Assembly (NCBI RefSeq): GCF_001613145.1
Contig: NZ_BDBU01000061.1
Coordinates: 1-44,422 of the forward strand
DNA length: 44,422 nucleotides
Source of the DNA: Nocardia jejuensis NBRC 103114
GTDB taxonomy: Bacteria; Actinomycetota; Actinomycetes; Mycobacteriales; Mycobacteriaceae
Direction: 5' to 3'
Under the pieces are notes generated by a model, which did no database searches, had not been told where the DNA came from, and saw only the letters and a list, made by a program, of their open reading frames with translations. Below are positions 7,044 through 14,052 of the stretch, piece after piece; position 1 is the stretch's first letter; every line of letters starts with the position of its first letter. The position numbers were made by a program, and so were the translations under genes.

Positions 7044-8930
7044 GTGTCGTCTTCGGGTAGGACCGTGTCCGAACAAGGGCTTGTCACGGATGGTCGCAAC
7101 CATGTTGAGCGGTGGCATATCTCGGCTTTCCGGGTGCCCGCCGCCACCGACGGGTACGCGGATCTGGTCGCCGAGCTACGCGGCCTGCGAGCTCGGATCC
7201 TCTACGACCACGGCCGTCGCCCCGAATTTCGGGACAGCGACGGAGCGCATATCGACGACCAGGAATTGGATTACGGGGCTTGGCATTTCATCGCCAGGCG
7301 AGATGCGGGTGCGCGGCCGCTGGGTTATGTGCGACTGTCGACGCCCGATACGGCCGGGCTGTATCAGTCCCGCGCGTACCTCGGTGACGCCGACTACGCC
7401 CGGGTGCTCGCGGAGGCGGGAGCATGTGACGCCGACACCTTCGAGCATTCCCGATTGGTCGTCGAGCATCGTGCCCGCAAGCTCGGGCTGGGTGTGTATC
7501 TGAACGCGGTCGCGATCGGGGCGGCGCATCATCTGGGCGCGCGCCTGATGATCGGCACCTCCGGAACCCGGGACGGGCAGGACCTTTTCCACGCGCGATT
7601 CGGATTTCATCCGGTGGCGGGGACCCAGCGGTACGTCGAGCGCTACACCGAGGACGTCGTCATCCTCACCCACCACACGGCGGCCGGGGCGGGCAAATAC
7701 ACCGAGCTGGTGGCGAGCATGCGCGCCCGGTTCCCGGAACTGGTCGTCGCGCACCCCGGTTCGCTGCTGTCCGAACGCGCGAGTGGGCCCGCGCCCGCGA
7801 TCACGTCCAGGTCCGGGGCGGTTCCGGATCGGACCACCTGGTGCCCGGTGCTCTTCGAGGACGATCGCAACCCGGCCGAGCTGTGCGAACTGCTCGACTC
7901 GGGTGTCGTGCACACCGTGCACGACACCATCCACGATCAGCTGACCGAACTGGTCAAGACCCGCGAGCCGCACCGTCGCTTCACCGAAACCGAACTGGCC
8001 GAGGCGATATCGGATCAACTGGCCGGTGTTAGCCCGGCCGTGTACGGCACCTGGGCGTGGTATCCGTGGTCGGGGCGGCTGGTGCACGTGCTGCCGCGCG
8101 AGGAGTACCGCATGGTGCGCACCGACCGCAATCGCGAGAAGATCCAGCGTCCCGAACAGCGGTGGCTGCTCAACACCCGGATCGGCATAGTCGGGCTCTC
8201 GGTCGGCAACAGCGCCGCGGTCACCCTGGTACTCGGCGGGATCGGCGGCTCGTTCCGGCTCGCCGATTTCGACGAGCTGAGCCTGTCGAACCTGAACCGA
8301 TTGCGCACCGGCGTACACGATCTCGGCGTCAACAAGGCGGTGCTGTGCGCCCGGCAGATGTTCGAGATCGACCCCTATCTGGACATCGAGATCATGCCCG
8401 CCGGGCTCGGCGCCGACACCATGGCGCAGTTCCTCGGTGAGGACGGCAGCGCCCTGGATCTGCTGGTCGAGGAGTGCGACACCCCGTACGTGAAGATCGC
8501 GGCCCGTGAAGGCGCTCGCGCACAGGGGATTCCGGTGGTCATGGACTGCAACGATCGCGGGATGCTCGACATCGAGCGCTTCGATCTCGAACCGAACCGG
8601 CCGCTGCTGCACGGGCGCATCGGGAACGTGCGGGCCGAGGAGCTGCCGGAGATGAACGCCGCGGACAAGGCCGAGCTGATCCTGGGCATGGTGGACGCGG
8701 ATCGGATCAGCCCCGAGCTGGCCGCGGCGTTCCCGGAAATCGGCCGCACCCTGAGCAGTTGGCCGCAGCTGGCGGCGGATGTCGCCCTGGGTGGCGCGCT
8801 CGTCGCGGACGCGGCGCGCCGCATTCTGCTCGGGCTGCCGTGCGAATCCGGGCGCTACTACGTGGATCTCGCCGAACTCATCGCGCCGGCGCACAACACC
8901 GTCGAGCTGCTGGCGGGGGTGCACTCGTGA
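7044..8930 (+). CDS. LuxI/FeeM-like acyltransferase fused to ThiF/E1-like domain
   Basis: A 628-residue two-domain protein. Residues about 25-210 look like the autoinducer-synthase / N-acyl-amino-acid-synthase branch of the GNAT fold: LRGLRARILYDHG, an acidic patch IDDQELDYGAWHFIARRD, LGYVRL, then E134-x-S-R137 and GLGVYLNAVAI...GARLMIG, ending FHARFGFHPV. Those enzymes transfer acyl chains from acyl-ACP to an amine. Residues about 375-560 form a ThiF/MoeB/E1-like adenylation fold: RIGIVGLSVGNSAAVTLV (G381-G388), ADFDELSLSNLNRL (408-420), GVNKAVLCARQMFEIDP and VMDCNDRG. M. tuberculosis Rv1355c ('MoeY') is, as I recall, a related ThiF-containing protein. GTG 7044 is chosen because AGAAAGGA lies 8 nt upstream. 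It overlaps the next gene (KAS III) by 4 nt. Domain calls are pattern-based; the reaction is unknown. Confidence 0.8.
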   Translation: MSSSGRTVSEQGLVTDGRNHVERWHISAFRVPAATDGYADLVAELRGLRARILYDHGRRPEFRDSDGAHIDDQELDYGAWHFIARRDAGARPLGYVRLSTPDTAGLYQSRAYLGDADYARVLAEAGACDADTFEHSRLVVEHRARKLGLGVYLNAVAIGAAHHLGARLMIGTSGTRDGQDLFHARFGFHPVAGTQRYVERYTEDVVILTHHTAAGAGKYTELVASMRARFPELVVAHPGSLLSERASGPAPAITSRSGAVPDRTTWCPVLFEDDRNPAELCELLDSGVVHTVHDTIHDQLTELVKTREPHRRFTETELAEAISDQLAGVSPAVYGTWAWYPWSGRLVHVLPREEYRMVRTDRNREKIQRPEQRWLLNTRIGIVGLSVGNSAAVTLVLGGIGGSFRLADFDELSLSNLNRLRTGVHDLGVNKAVLCARQMFEIDPYLDIEIMPAGLGADTMAQFLGEDGSALDLLVEECDTPYVKIAAREGARAQGIPVVMDCNDRGMLDIERFDLEPNRPLLHGRIGNVRAEELPEMNAADKAELILGMVDADRISPELAAAFPEIGRTLSSWPQLAADVALGGALVADAARRILLGLPCESGRYYVDLAELIAPAHNTVELLAGVHS

Positions 8931-9958
8931 CGAGTGTGCTGGGATCACCCACTCGATCGGGATCCACCGTCCGCCTGCGAGTGCCGATCGCGGTGTCGGC
9001 CACGGGAATACATCTGCCCGAAACCGTCGTCACCAACGAGGATCTGACCCGGACGCTGGACACCAGCGACGCGTGGATCGTGAGCCGCACCGGAATTCGG
9101 GAGCGGCGGCGGCTCGCCGGCGATCTCGCGGTGTCGGACATGTGCGTGGCGGCGGCCCGAGACGCGCTGTCGCGCACGGATATCGAGGTCGACGATCTGG
9201 ATGCCATCATCATCGGCACCTACACCTGGGACCAGCCGCTGCCCTCGACCGCTCTGATCGTCAAGGAGGCGCTGGGCGCGCAGCGGGCCATACCGGTGGA
9301 CATCACCCAGGCGGCATGCGCCAACGGTCTGCAGGCGCTGCTGATCGCCGCGCACCTGTTGCAGACGGCGGCTCGCTCGGTGCTGGTCATCGCGGCGGAT
9401 TGCGCGTCCCGGGTCACCGATCCGCGCGATCGCGTGACCGGGGTGTTCTTCGGGGATGCCGCGGCGGCAATCGTGTTGTCCCGCAGCGATATCGCCGAGG
9501 CCGGGCTGCTGTCGTGGGATTTCGGATCGCGACTGTCCTATGACGTCGAGATCCGCGCCGGCGGCTCCCGATTGCCCACGACGGCCGACACGGTCGCCGA
9601 GCGCGATCACTATCTCCGGATGGACGGGCGCGCCGTGTGGGAGACGGCCACCACCTGCCTGCCCGCCAGTATTCGCACCGCGATCGCCTCGGCCGGAATG
9701 GAAGTGGACGCCGTCGACCACTTCTTCCTGCACCAGGCCAACCTGAATATCGTGAACGCGGCGCTGGCGGAACTGGGTGTACCGCCCTCGCGTGCGCCGA
9801 TCACCCTGGACAGGCTGGGGAACACCGGATCGGCGGGTGTCTTCACCGCGGTGCACCGGGCGCACTCCGAGGGTCTCATCCACCCCGGCGATACCTATGT
9901 CCTCTCGGCCATCGGCGCCGGATTCCAGTGGGGAACACTGTGTTTCCGCCACGGATGA
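8927..9958 (+). CDS. 3-oxoacyl-ACP synthase III family (FabH-like)
   Basis: A 343-residue thiolase-fold condensing enzyme with the KAS III catalytic triad intact: C131 (TQAACANGL), H269 (FFLHQANLNI) and N299 (RLGNTGSAG). TSDAWIVSRTGIRERR near the N terminus and GAGFQWGTLCFRHG at the end are classic FabH features. Such enzymes condense an acyl-CoA starter with malonyl-ACP, or act in secondary metabolism as acyltransferases or beta-ketoacyl suppliers. The GTG start at 8927 shares GTGA with the stop of the acyltransferase-E1 gene, so the two are translationally coupled and probably act in one pathway. Because it sits outside a fatty-acid synthase cluster, a specialised role is more likely than housekeeping initiation of fatty acid synthesis (inference). 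Confidence 0.92.
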   Translation: MTSVLGSPTRSGSTVRLRVPIAVSATGIHLPETVVTNEDLTRTLDTSDAWIVSRTGIRERRRLAGDLAVSDMCVAAARDALSRTDIEVDDLDAIIIGTYTWDQPLPSTALIVKEALGAQRAIPVDITQAACANGLQALLIAAHLLQTAARSVLVIAADCASRVTDPRDRVTGVFFGDAAAAIVLSRSDIAEAGLLSWDFGSRLSYDVEIRAGGSRLPTTADTVAERDHYLRMDGRAVWETATTCLPASIRTAIASAGMEVDAVDHFFLHQANLNIVNAALAELGVPPSRAPITLDRLGNTGSAGVFTAVHRAHSEGLIHPGDTYVLSAIGAGFQWGTLCFRHG

Positions 9959-9986
9959 CGGTGGCGACCGGCTGAGGAACCGGCGG

Positions 9987-10021
9987 GGTTCCCGGAGTCC
10001 GGTGGTAGGGCTTCGGGAACC
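9987..10021. terminator. stem-loop between convergent genes
   Basis: GGTTCCCG (9987-9994) pairs with CGGGAACC (10014-10021) around a 19-nt loop, in the gap between the KAS III gene and the converging flavoenzyme. There is no U-tract, as is common for actinobacterial terminators. Confidence 0.45.
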
Positions 10022-10101
10022 TCGCCGATGATCGCGTGTGGGATCTCGGAGCGCGCGGGAGTGGACGCCGGGGAGGTGCCGGTGTCGAAAAGTGGTTTCC
10101 C

Positions 10102-11109
10102 TCAGGCGGTGACGCCGCGTCGAGCGGCCGCGAGGGCGGCGTCGGTGTCGGCGGTGGCCAGGACGGCGTTCAGGTGGGCTCCGGCGAGGGCTCCGGCGGC
10201 GGCCGAGGCGCCGACCTGGGCGGACAGATCGGTCGCGTTTCCCGCCACCCAGACGCCGGGGACTGCGGTGGTGCCCGCCATGCCGGAGGCGATGTGGCGG
10301 CCCATGCCGTTCGGGAGGTCCTCCATCGGCAGCTGTAGGTCTTCCAAGCCTGCTGTGCGGGAGTACATTTCGGTCGCCACCGCGAGGACGTTGCGTGGGA
10401 TCGTTCGGCCGTCGGTGAGGAGTACGCCGGTGAGGGCGCCGTCTTCGGCGGTGACGACCCGGTCCACCGGAGTGTCGATGATTCGGATGTCGCGAGCCGC
10501 GAACCGTGCTCGGATGTCGTCCAGATCGGTGCCCCGAGTGAAATAGACGAGGTCGTCGGTCAATTGGCGGAACAGGAGGGCGTGGTGGACGGAGGCCGGG
10601 CCCACCGCGAGGAGGCCGATGGGCTCGTCGCGGACCTCCCAGCCGTGGCAGTACGGACAGTGCACGACCGAGTGTCCCCAGTGCTGTGCCAGGCCGGGGA
10701 TATCTGGCAGGACGTCGCGTAATCCGGTGGCCACCAGCACGCGTCGTGCTCGCAGGGTGCGACCGTCGGTCAGGGTGACAGTGAATCGCAGGTCACCGTC
10801 GGGGGACGGCTCGGCGGGGGTGGCGGCGGACACTTCGCCGGTGACGATCAGTCCGCCGTAGCTGCGTACTTCGGTTCGGCCGGTCTCCATCAGGTCGGAC
10901 GGGGGAGTGCCGTCGAGTCCGATGAGTCCGTGCACACCGGCGGCGGGGGCGTTGCGCGGCGTCCCGCTGTCGATCACGACGACCGAGCGGCGCGAGCGGG
11001 CCAGCATCAGGGCGCCGTTCAAGCCCGCGGCGCCGCCGCCGATCACCACGGCGTCGACGGTCTCGTCGGGTAGTTCGTCGCTCTCGTACGCGGCCGTCGT
11101 CACAGACAT
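10102..11109 (-). CDS. thioredoxin-reductase-like FAD oxidoreductase
   Basis: A 335-residue pyridine-nucleotide-disulfide oxidoreductase. FAD-binding motif VDAVVIGGGAAGLNGALMLARSRR is at about residues 18-41; the redox pair C151-P-Y-C154 sits in HCPYCHGWE as in TrxB; ATGLRDVLPDIPG and GVWVAGNATDLSAQVGASAAAG (second FAD motif) follow. The NADPH-binding part is less canonical (GLLAVGPASVHHALLFRQL lacks a clean GxGxxA), as in many TrxB-like proteins that do not act on thioredoxin. The likely role is a small-molecule or disulfide reductase. ATG 11109 is preceded by GAAAGG at 9 nt. Divergent from the XRE-cupin regulator with 95 bp between the starts; that regulator probably controls this gene. Confidence 0.9.
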   Translation of the reverse strand: MSVTTAAYESDELPDETVDAVVIGGGAAGLNGALMLARSRRSVVVIDSGTPRNAPAAGVHGLIGLDGTPPSDLMETGRTEVRSYGGLIVTGEVSAATPAEPSPDGDLRFTVTLTDGRTLRARRVLVATGLRDVLPDIPGLAQHWGHSVVHCPYCHGWEVRDEPIGLLAVGPASVHHALLFRQLTDDLVYFTRGTDLDDIRARFAARDIRIIDTPVDRVVTAEDGALTGVLLTDGRTIPRNVLAVATEMYSRTAGLEDLQLPMEDLPNGMGRHIASGMAGTTAVPGVWVAGNATDLSAQVGASAAAGALAGAHLNAVLATADTDAALAAARRGVTA

Positions 11110-11178
11110 GGCGTCACACCTTTCTTCGCCTCTGCCCGGTGGTTCGCCGGGCTCATGATGGCGACGGTAGTCGCGCCT

Positions 11179-11206
11179 TGCGGTAATCGCATAGGGTATT
11201 GCCTAT
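11179..11206. promoter_or_regulatory. overlapping inverted repeats in divergent promoter
   Basis: TGCG-GTAAT-CGCA (11179-11191) overlaps by one base with ATAGG-N6-CCTAT (11191-11206). The second repeat covers the TAGGGT -10 box (11192-11197) and the regulator's start codon. Its position suggests an operator for the XRE-cupin protein. Confidence 0.45.
11192..11197 (+). promoter_or_regulatory. -10 box of XRE-cupin regulator (leaderless)
   Basis: TAGGGT, 7 nt before ATG 11205, with no Shine-Dalgarno sequence. Confidence 0.5.
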
Positions 11207-11831
11207 GACGCAAAATGATCACGAGCTGGACAGCCTCGTGCGCAAACGCATCCGGGCGCTGCGGGTGGCGCAGGGCTGGTCGCTGGAGGAATTGGCCAAT
11301 CGGGCCAAGCTCAGTCAGTCGACGCTGAGCCGGATCGAGAACGGGCAGCGTCGTCTCGCCCTGGACAGTCTGGTCACGCTCGCCCGTGCGCTGGACACCT
11401 CGCTCGACCAACTCGTCGAGACCGCGGCCGATGATGTGGTGGTCAGTCCGAGGATCGATGCCGCGCACGGCCAGATGCGGTGGCCGATCAAGGCTGATCC
11501 GGGAATGACCGTGGTCCGGCAGCGCATCACCGATCCGCCGCCGGACAGCCCGTCCCGGCTGCGCGCGCATCCCGGTCGAGAATGGCTGGTGGTGCTGTCC
11601 GGGACTGCCGTACTTCTGTTGGGCAACAGCCGTTTTCGCGTCGAAACCAATCAAGCGGCCGAGTTCCCGACGATGCTTCCGCATGCCATCGGCGCCGAAG
11701 GCGGCCCCTGTGAGATTCTCGGCATCTTCGATCGGGACGCCCGGCGCGGGCACCAGCGCTCCGGTGACGGCAAGGATGGTGAGGGCAAGGAAGTGGACGC
11801 CGACTCCCTCGATGTGGATCCGAGTCCCTAG
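11205..11831 (+). CDS. XRE family transcriptional regulator with cupin sensor
   Basis: A 208-residue regulator. Residues about 10-65 are an XRE helix-turn-helix (RIRALRVAQGWSLEELANRA, KLSQSTLSRIENGQRRLALD); residues about 100-180 are a cupin-2 barrel (HPGREWLVVLSGTAVLLLGN, AAEFPTMLPHAIGAEGGPCEIL) that usually binds a small effector. The C terminus is a low-complexity acidic tail (GHQRSGDGKDGEGKEVDADS). Regulators of this architecture typically control a divergent neighbour, here the thioredoxin-reductase-like gene. I use ATG 11205 rather than TTG 11199 because the -10 box TAGGGT predicts a transcript beginning at the ATG. Confidence 0.9.
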   Translation: MTQNDHELDSLVRKRIRALRVAQGWSLEELANRAKLSQSTLSRIENGQRRLALDSLVTLARALDTSLDQLVETAADDVVVSPRIDAAHGQMRWPIKADPGMTVVRQRITDPPPDSPSRLRAHPGREWLVVLSGTAVLLLGNSRFRVETNQAAEFPTMLPHAIGAEGGPCEILGIFDRDARRGHQRSGDGKDGEGKEVDADSLDVDPSP

Positions 11832-11844
11832 TTCTCGCGTCTGC

Positions 11845-11881
11845 GGCAACCTCACGGCGCATTGGTTGCCATTATGGCAAC
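11845..11881. promoter_or_regulatory. three GGCAAC/GTTGCC half-sites
   Basis: GGCAAC at 11845-11850, GTTGCC at 11865-11870 and GGCAAC at 11876-11881. The last two make a perfect 17-bp palindrome GTTGCC-ATTAT-GGCAAC about 29 bp upstream of the methyltransferase -10 box. It looks like an operator or activator site. Confidence 0.5.
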
Positions 11882-11909
11882 AGGTCGTGCCATGTGCGCA
11901 TGATCGCTC

Positions 11910-11915
11910 TAACGT
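11910..11915 (+). promoter_or_regulatory. -10 box of His-rich methyltransferase (leaderless)
   Basis: TAACGT, 6 nt before ATG 11922; no Shine-Dalgarno sequence. Confidence 0.45.
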
Positions 11916-11921
11916 GGTCGT

Positions 11922-12902
11922 ATGAGCACCTCTCCGAGCACGCAGCAGCATGGCGCGAACGACGGGCGCGGACCGGACAAGGGTCACGGCGTGAGTCACG
12001 GGCACGGCGAAGGCCACGGTCACGGTCACGGTCACGGCACAGACCACGGGCACGGCGCGGGCCACGCCCACGGGGCGAACCACGATCACGCGCACGCCGT
12101 CGAAGGTCAGGCCGAGATCCTGGACCTCGATGCGGAAGTCCTCGCCGGGCAGCTCGCCGAGATCACCGCCTGGCTTCCGCTCGCGAGCGCCCCACGGCAC
12201 ATCGTCGACCTGGGTTCCGGCACCGGAACCGGCACCTTCGCCCTGCTCGCCCGCTTCCCGGATGCCCGGGTGACCGCGGTCGACGCCTCGGCCGAACACC
12301 TGCGCCGGCTGAGCGCGCGGGCCGAAGCCAGCGGTCTGGCCGACCGAGTCCGTACCGTTCGCGCCGATCTCGACGGCGAGTGGCCGGATCTCGGTGCGCC
12401 CGATCTGGTCTGGGCCTCCGCCTCCATGCACCACATGGCCGATCCCGATCGCGCCCTGCGCAAGGTCCGCGACCTGCTCACTCCCGGCGGTCTGTTCGCG
12501 GTCGTGGAATTGGCGGGCTTCCCCCGATTCCTGCCGCCCGACGCGCCCGCGGAAAGCCCCGGACTCGAGGACCGCCTGCACGCCGACAGCGACGCCTTCC
12601 ACGCCGAGCACGTACCGCACCGCGGCGCCGACTGGGGGCCGATGCTCACCGCCGCCGGTTTCACCATCGACGCCGAACGCACGATCTCCATCCACCTCGA
12701 CCGCTCCCACAGCGACGCCGTCGGCCGCTACGCCCTCGAAAGCCTCCGCCTCCTGCGCACCACCCTCGGTGAAACCCTGTCCCGCGCCGATAGTTCCGCC
12801 CTCGACAGCCTCCTGGACCCACACGGCCCCGGCAGCATCGCCCACCGCGACGACCTCGCCGTCCGCACCGAACGCATGGTCTGGGCCGCCCGCCGCGAGT
12901 AG
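11922..12902 (+). CDS. class I SAM methyltransferase with His-rich N terminus
   Basis: A 326-residue protein. Residues 22-58 hold 14 histidines alternating mostly with glycine (for example SHGHGEGHGHGHGHGTDHGH), a metal-binding type sequence seen in metal chaperones and CDF/ZIP transporters. The Rossmann methyltransferase domain follows: IVDLGSGTGTGTFALLARFP (motif I, about 90-110), VTAVDASAEHL (motif II), RADLDGEWP, APDLVWASASMHHMADP (motif IV region) and LTPGGLFAVVELAG. The N-terminal tail may buffer Ni, Co, Zn or Cu or make activity metal dependent (inference). The substrate is unknown. The leaderless promoter and an upstream palindrome suggest regulated expression. It follows the XRE-cupin gene by 90 bp but has its own promoter. 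Confidence 0.85.
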   Translation: MSTSPSTQQHGANDGRGPDKGHGVSHGHGEGHGHGHGHGTDHGHGAGHAHGANHDHAHAVEGQAEILDLDAEVLAGQLAEITAWLPLASAPRHIVDLGSGTGTGTFALLARFPDARVTAVDASAEHLRRLSARAEASGLADRVRTVRADLDGEWPDLGAPDLVWASASMHHMADPDRALRKVRDLLTPGGLFAVVELAGFPRFLPPDAPAESPGLEDRLHADSDAFHAEHVPHRGADWGPMLTAAGFTIDAERTISIHLDRSHSDAVGRYALESLRLLRTTLGETLSRADSSALDSLLDPHGPGSIAHRDDLAVRTERMVWAARRE

Positions 12903-13013
12903 GTCGCGTGCGCGGGTTGATCGCGCGGGTCCGTGGTCGCCGAACCGAATCGTTTTCGGGTGTTCGGCCTGGTCATCGAGACGCGGTCGGTGATCATCGG
13001 TAGGCTGCCGGGT

Positions 13014-13880
13014 GTGCCTGAATTGCCAGAAATCGTGGCGCTCGAGCAGTTCCTGGCCGAGCATGCGGTGGGGGCGGTGGTCGGGCGGGTCGATGTGGCG
13101 GCACTCAGTGTGCTGAAGACCTTCGATCCGCCGGTTACCGCCCTGTCCGGGCGCGATGTGACCGGGGTCGGGCACTGGGGCAAACATCTCGGGGTGGATT
13201 GCGGCGGGCTGTGGCTCGTCACGCATCTATCGCGGGCGGGATGGCTGCGCTGGATCGACGAGCCCTCCGCGGCGCCGCCGAAACCGGGTAAGGGACCGCT
13301 AGCGATCCGGGTGAATCTGTTCACCCCGGAGGGCGCGACTCCCGCCTTCGACCTGACCGAGGCCGGAACGAAGAAACGGCTCGCGGTCTGGGTCGTCCAC
13401 GATCCGCTCACCATCCCCAGCATCGCGCGCCTCGGCCCGGACGCTCTCGCGGTGAGCGAGCCCGAATTCGCGGACCTGCTGCACGGCACCTCACAGCGTG
13501 TGAAGAACGCCCTCACCGATCAAACCGTCATGGCCGGCATCGGCAACGCCTACTCCGACGAGATCCTGCACCGGGCGAAACTCTCCCCGTTCGCGAACTC
13601 CGCGCGGCTCGACGCGGAACAATCGGCCCGCCTCTACTCCGCGATGCGCACCATCCTGTCCGATGCCGTCGGACGATCGGTCGGCCAGGACGCCGCGCGC
13701 CTGAAGGGTGAAAAGCGCTCCGGCATGCAGGTCCACGGCCGCACCGGCGAGATCTGCCCGGTCTGTGGCGACACCGTCCGCGAAGTCTCCTACGCCGACA
13801 AGTCCTTCCAGTACTGCGCCACCTGCCAAACCGGTGGCAAGCCGCTGGCCGACCGCCGAATGTCTCGACTGTTGAAGTAG
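13014..13880 (+). CDS. Fpg/Nei family DNA glycosylase
   Basis: A 288-residue base-excision repair enzyme. After removal of the initiator the N terminus is PELPEI, giving catalytic P2 and E3; K57 lies in GHWGKHLG; the helix-two-turn-helix is MAGIGNAYSDEILHRAKLSPF; the zinc finger is C248-x2-C251-x16-C268-x2-C271 followed by QTGG. GTG 13014 is the only start that exposes the essential proline, so longer readings are wrong. The sequence is divergent from classical MutM (for example FDLTEAGTKKRLAVW), and substrate preference (oxidised purine or pyrimidine) cannot be decided. M. tuberculosis has a comparable gene (Rv0944) near pgi, which is also close by here. Confidence 0.92.
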   Translation: MPELPEIVALEQFLAEHAVGAVVGRVDVAALSVLKTFDPPVTALSGRDVTGVGHWGKHLGVDCGGLWLVTHLSRAGWLRWIDEPSAAPPKPGKGPLAIRVNLFTPEGATPAFDLTEAGTKKRLAVWVVHDPLTIPSIARLGPDALAVSEPEFADLLHGTSQRVKNALTDQTVMAGIGNAYSDEILHRAKLSPFANSARLDAEQSARLYSAMRTILSDAVGRSVGQDAARLKGEKRSGMQVHGRTGEICPVCGDTVREVSYADKSFQYCATCQTGGKPLADRRMSRLLK

Positions 13881-13897
13881 ATTCATCGCTCCCCGCA

Positions 13898-13929
13898 GCG
13901 ACCAGGTGACCAGGCGACCAGGCGACCAG
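13898..13929. repeat. 8-bp tandem repeat, four copies
   Basis: GCGACCAG, GTGACCAG, GCGACCAG, GCGACCAG in direct succession, 17 bp after the glycosylase stop codon. It lies in the 172-bp noncoding gap before the converging esterase. Confidence 0.75.
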
Positions 13930-14052
13930 CACGGTCGAGCGCACGGCGGAACGGACCGCGGTCAACACCATGGTGGCCGCGCGGTGGCGAACCGGGTGTC
14001 GCTGGAGTCGCGATCGGTCAGGGGCGGTGCCGGCTGAGCGCTGTCGAGGTGA

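Noticed and set aside
7176..8948. 590-residue antisense ORF across the acyltransferase-E1 gene
   Set aside because: Composition is typical of the reverse strand of GC-rich coding DNA (rich in R, G, H, D), with no motif; the sense strand has clear domains, a ribosome-binding site and a coupled downstream gene.
11100..13226. 708-residue minus-strand ORF across the XRE-cupin and methyltransferase genes
   Set aside because: It spans two real plus-strand genes and their promoters; the repeat VTVTVTVAFAV is just the reverse of the His-Gly codons.
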